From: Vannielia litorea
GTDB lineage: Bacteria; Pseudomonadota; Alphaproteobacteria; Rhodobacterales; Rhodobacteraceae
Length of the DNA stretch: 46,695 bases
Assembly (NCBI RefSeq): GCF_018424695.1
Contig: NZ_QTNQ01000026.1
Coordinates: forward strand, 1-46,695
Direction of reading: 5' to 3'
Below the pieces are notes generated by a model. That model made no database searches. It worked only from the letters and a program-made list of their open reading frames with translations, and was not told where the DNA came from. Position numbers and translations under genes: made by a program. Shown in pieces: positions 40,795 through 46,695 of this stretch. Each line of letters begins with the position of its first letter. Position 1 is the first letter of the stretch.

Positions 40795-40810
40795 CCCCCC
40801 GAAAGGGGGG
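40795..40810 (+). promoter_or_regulatory. C6-GAAA-G6 hairpin covering the proC ribosome site
   Basis: CCCCCC (40795-40800), GAAA and GGGGGG (40805-40810) make a perfect 6-bp stem with a GNRA tetraloop. The G-run is the only Shine-Dalgarno candidate for proC, 8 nt before its ATG at 40819, so folding would hide it. Confidence 0.5.
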
Positions 40811-40818
40811 GCTGACCC

Positions 40819-41619
40819 ATGGATATGAAAGACATTGCAGCCCGGGGCCTCGTGCTTCTGGGCTGTGGCAAGATGGGCGGAGCGATGCTGGCCGGGTGGC
40901 TGGCAGACGGGCTGCCACAAGAGGCCGTCACGGTGCTGGACCCACAGCCATCTGACTGGCTGAAATCGCTCAAGGGCGTGAATCTCAACACGGAATTGCC
41001 TGAAAGCCCGGCGGTGGCGATCATCGCGGTGAAGCCGCAGATGATGGGCGATGCGCTGCCCGCGCTGAGGGCGCTGGGCGCCGATACCGTCTTTGTCTCC
41101 ATCGCGGCGGGCACGCCGATTGCGGCCTTCGAGGCGGCGCTGGGCGATGTGCCGGTGGTGCGCGCGATGCCCAACACGCCGGCTGCCGTCGGGCGCGGCA
41201 TTTCGGCGGTGATCGGCAACGCGGCGGTGAGCGCCGAACAGCTCGACATGGCCTGCGACCTGCTGAGCGCCGTGGGCGAGGTGGTGCGGCTGGAGAATGA
41301 AGACCAGATCGACGCTGTCACCGGCGTCAGCGGCTCGGGCCCGGCCTATGTGTTTCACATGATCGAGGCGCTGGCGCAGGCCGGTGAGGCCGTGGGGCTG
41401 GCCCCCGAGATGGCGATGAAACTGGCCCGCGCGACGGTCTGCGGCGCGGGGGAACTGGCCTACCAGGATGACGCCTCTGCCGCGCAACTCAGGGTCAACG
41501 TGACATCGCCCAACGGCACCACCCAGGCCGGGCTGGAGGTGCTGATGCCAGAGCTGCCCGAGCTGATGCGGCGCACAGTCGAGGCCGCGACGAACAGAGC
41601 CAAGGAATTGAGATCATGA
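40819..41619 (+). CDS. proC: Pyrroline-5-carboxylate reductase
   Basis: This 266-residue enzyme reduces pyrroline-5-carboxylate to proline with NAD(P)H. The Rossmann start LVLLGCGKMGGAMLAGWLAD, VRAMPNTPAAVGRG and the signature VSGSGPAYVFHMIEALAQAG are all in place, and NVTSPNGTTQAGLEVL is the C-terminal family block. ATG 40819 follows a G-run in a hairpin. The stop overlaps the csaA start by ATGA. Confidence 0.97.
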   Translation: MDMKDIAARGLVLLGCGKMGGAMLAGWLADGLPQEAVTVLDPQPSDWLKSLKGVNLNTELPESPAVAIIAVKPQMMGDALPALRALGADTVFVSIAAGTPIAAFEAALGDVPVVRAMPNTPAAVGRGISAVIGNAAVSAEQLDMACDLLSAVGEVVRLENEDQIDAVTGVSGSGPAYVFHMIEALAQAGEAVGLAPEMAMKLARATVCGAGELAYQDDASAAQLRVNVTSPNGTTQAGLEVLMPELPELMRRTVEAATNRAKELRS

Positions 41620-41954
41620 GCGAAATATCATTCGACGACTTCATGAAGGTGGATATCCGCGTGGGCAAGATCACCCAGGCAGAGCCCTTTCCCGAGGCCC
41701 GCAAACCTGCCTTCAAGCTCTGGGTGGATTTCGGCCCCGAGATTGGCGTGAAGAAATCCTCTGCCCAGATCACGAAGCACTACTCGCTCGACGAACTGGT
41801 GGGGCGGCAGGTGCTAGGCGTGGTCAACTTCCCGCCTCGCCAGATCGGGCCGGTGATGTCGGAAGTGCTGGTGCTGGGGGTGCCGGATGACGAGGGCGAA
41901 GTGGTGCTGCTTGCACCGGGCAAGGATGTGCCTCTCGGCGGGCGGATGTTCTGA
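41616..41954 (+). CDS. csaA: CsaA-type tRNA-binding protein
   Basis: This 112-residue protein is a single EMAP/tRNA-binding OB fold of the CsaA class: FDDFMKVDIRVGKITQAEPF, KLWVDFGPEIGVKKSSAQIT, VVNFPPRQIGPVMSEVLVLG, and the end PLGGRMF. CsaA binds tRNA and acts as a secretion-linked chaperone in Bacillus. It overlaps proC by 4 bp and is probably translated with it. The function in this organism is inferred. Confidence 0.92.
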   Translation: MSEISFDDFMKVDIRVGKITQAEPFPEARKPAFKLWVDFGPEIGVKKSSAQITKHYSLDELVGRQVLGVVNFPPRQIGPVMSEVLVLGVPDDEGEVVLLAPGKDVPLGGRMF

Positions 41955-41972
41955 CGGGGCGGGCGGGTCGCG

Positions 41973-42551
41973 CTACCGGCCCATCGCGCTCCGCCAGTGG
42001 CGGCGGCAGAGGCTGAGATAGGTCTCATTGCCGCCAATCTGCACCTGGTCGCCCTCGCGCAGAACCTCGCCATCGGCCCCCATCCGCACAACCATCGTCG
42101 CCTTCTTCCCGCAGTGGCAGATGGTGCGCACCTCGCGCATCTCGTCGGCCAGCGCCAGCAGGGCGGCGGAGCCGGGAAAAAGCTCTCCCATGAAATCGAC
42201 GCGCAGCCCGTAGCACATGACCGGCACGCCGAGGTCGTCAACCGCGCGCGCCAGCTGCCAGACCTGATCCTTGGTCAGGAACTGGGCTTCATCGACGAAG
42301 ATGCAGGCGCAGGGGCCTGCGGCGAGGCGGGCCTCTATCTTGGCGAAGAGATCTTCCTGCGCCGTAAAAGTATCGGCCGCCGCTTCCAGCCCGATCCGGC
42401 TGCCAATGGTGCCCTCCCCGGCGCGGTCATCGAATGCCACATTTAGCAGATAGGTCTGCATCCCACGCTCTATGTAGTTGTGCGAAGCCTGAAGCAGGAT
42501 GGTGCTCTTGCCGGCGTTCATGGTGGAGTAATGGAAATACAGCTTGGCCAT
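41973..42551 (-). CDS. tdk: Thymidine kinase (type II)
   Basis: This 192-residue enzyme phosphorylates thymidine. It has the P-loop region MNAGKSTILLQ (residues 11-21), the Walker B-like IFVDEAQFL with the catalytic E88, and a Zn ribbon with ICHCGKKA and a late SLCRRHW. The lasso loop and DTR region YGLRVDFMGELFPGS are conserved. The start at 42551 is divergent from the BrnA-like gene, with a tandem repeat between them. The stop is 18 bp from that of the convergent csaA. Confidence 0.96.
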   Translation of the reverse strand: MAKLYFHYSTMNAGKSTILLQASHNYIERGMQTYLLNVAFDDRAGEGTIGSRIGLEAAADTFTAQEDLFAKIEARLAAGPCACIFVDEAQFLTKDQVWQLARAVDDLGVPVMCYGLRVDFMGELFPGSAALLALADEMREVRTICHCGKKATMVVRMGADGEVLREGDQVQIGGNETYLSLCRRHWRSAMGR

Positions 42552-42611
42552 GCGCTCTGTTTACCATTGGCTTTAGACGGGGTCAGTGGCGGAAAGAGCA
42601 CAGCCACAATC

Positions 42612-42643
42612 CATGCACAACCCATGCACAACCTATGCATACG
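42612..42643. repeat. Tandem 11-bp repeats ATGCACAACC(C/T)
   Basis: Two copies, 42613-42623 and 42624-42634, are followed by ATGCATACG and preceded by CACAATCC, a partial copy. The same unit in tandem is at 10823-10844 in reverse orientation. A TTAACC hexamer follows at about 42677. The array lies between tdk and the BrnA-like gene, 74 bp from the latter's ATG. Confidence 0.6.
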
Positions 42644-42716
42644 AGAATTCACCGCGCGGGCGCTCGAATCGGAATTAACCCTTTGCGCGGAAACTGACGG
42701 GCGAAAGGAGCCCCCC

Positions 42717-43118
42717 ATGCCCATCGACCCGACCAAGATGACCAAGACCGAACGCCAGAACTTCTTTTATGGCGTCGACGCCCTCAGGATGATCGAGCAC
42801 GACATCCACGACCGCCTCTGGGATCTCAAAAGCTGCCCGCGCGAATGGCACGACATCTGGCAGGAGCACGACCGCCGCGACCCGAAACGCACCCGGGTAA
42901 CGATCGCGCTGGATGCGGATGTGGTGAAGTTCTTCAAGGCGCTGGGGCAGGGCTACCAGCCCCGGATCAACCGGGTGCTTCGCGCCTTCATGCACATGCG
43001 GCTGGCCAAGGTGATCGATGGGCCGGACGTGAACGACTATATCCTGCGCCCCGAGGAGGTGATGGCGGCCAAGACCCGGCGGCGGGTGGAGTATGGGGAT
43101 AGTGAGCAGGGGGTGTGA
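42717..43118 (+). CDS. BrnA-like antitoxin family protein (solitary)
   Basis: This 133-residue protein ends in a BrnA/DUF4415-type ribbon-helix-helix segment: RVTIALDADVVKFFKALGQG, then YQPRINRVLRAFMHMRLAKV (residues about 59-98). BrnA neutralises the RNase BrnT and represses its own operon. No BrnT-like frame is found on either side, so this copy probably acts as a DNA-binding regulator. The N-terminal part (MTKTERQNFFYGVDALRMIE) is longer than in classic BrnA. AAGGAG lies 6 nt before ATG 42717. Confidence 0.75.
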   Translation: MPIDPTKMTKTERQNFFYGVDALRMIEHDIHDRLWDLKSCPREWHDIWQEHDRRDPKRTRVTIALDADVVKFFKALGQGYQPRINRVLRAFMHMRLAKVIDGPDVNDYILRPEEVMAAKTRRRVEYGDSEQGV

Positions 43119-43156
43119 GGGCGGCGGTGCGCGGCCTGATCAAGCCGCGCATCCTG

Positions 43157-43191
43157 TTCATTTTCTTGCTGAAAATACTCCCGCCGGAGGC
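43157..43191. repeat. Candidate dispersed intergenic element
   Basis: The stretch with TTTTCTTGCTGAAAATACTC followed by CCGCCGGAGGC resembles a short sequence that I recall from many intergenic regions of Rhodobacteraceae genomes (recollection, not checked). Only one copy is in this window. It lies between the BrnA-like gene and carB, both of which end here. Confidence 0.35.
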
Positions 43192-43236
43192 ACACAAAAT
43201 AGATAGTGTGCGCCGCAGGCGCTCAATTGGAGCGCG

Positions 43237-46590
<3,354 letters not shown>

Positions 46591-46695
46591 GGTCGTTCCC
46601 CGGGTCGGCGCAAATTGTCGTGGGTTATAGGGATGGAGAGGCCGAGGGCAAGGGGGTGCGGTGCGGTTGGTGACGATTAGCGGTGCGCGCGGGGG

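Noticed and set aside
42717..43118. A complete BrnT/BrnA toxin-antitoxin module
   Set aside because: No BrnT-like frame exists on either strand within the flanking gaps; the neighbours are tdk and carB.

Overview
The window is a high-GC chromosomal segment, almost certainly from a marine alphaproteobacterium of the Rhodobacteraceae (Roseobacter group). The grounds are the gene families and their order: an F1-only ATP synthase operon atpHAGDC, an Hsp20-DUF1150 pair, a TIGR01459-type HAD hydrolase behind a family II pyrophosphatase, a Hint-domain protein, a fused Sat/CysC with a MarR-type domain in front, and a BrnA-like antitoxin. Most of it is housekeeping. No tRNA, rRNA, CRISPR array, insertion sequence or prophage is visible.

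Layout. 1-4.9 kb: a partial SulP transporter, a DsbA-fold isomerase, prs, an MFS exporter, a hypothetical gene and an H-type lectin gene. 5.0-9.9 kb: atpHAGDC on the minus strand. 10.3-16.1 kb: a small dimeric-barrel protein, a methyltransferase, gloB, clpA and an M23 peptidase. 16.1-19.6 kb: a HAD hydrolase, ppaC, and a divergent LysE exporter/Lrp regulator pair. 19.6-21.7 kb: groESL behind a sigma-70 promoter and a CIRCE operator. 21.8-25.4 kb: the accessory island. 25.5-31.2 kb: a DMT transporter, a Nudix hydrolase, a lipase, purEK, a DUF465 gene, hsp20-DUF1150 behind a heat-shock promoter, and a glycosyltransferase gene broken by one in-frame stop. 31.3-36.6 kb: MarR-Sat-CysC, trxB/Lrp, a Hint protein and a 47-residue small protein gene. 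36.9-43.1 kb: pgeF-midA-lgt, ubiK, ybjN, proC-csaA, tdk and the BrnA-like gene. 43.2-46.6 kb: carB.

The most interesting system is at 22589-24439. A 315-residue protein carries about 17 tandem units of the form [T/S/K]-[T/S]-x-x-x-G-E-E, which fits the TTxxxxEE core consensus of plesiocin-type graspetides (omega-ester peptides). It is followed with no gap by a MvdD/RimK-like ATP-grasp ligase. I read this as a multi-core graspetide locus whose precursor has a folded-looking N-terminal domain of about 105 residues instead of a short leader. Three units carry Lys in place of the first Thr, so mixed ester and amide rings are possible. A secreted protein with nine Cys in 27 residues lies convergent to it, and an unrecognised 168-residue gene lies divergent.

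Other points of note are the in-frame MarR-Sat reading with an internal start, a tandem 11-bp motif shared by two distant intergenic regions, and a hairpin that buries the ribosome binding site of proC.
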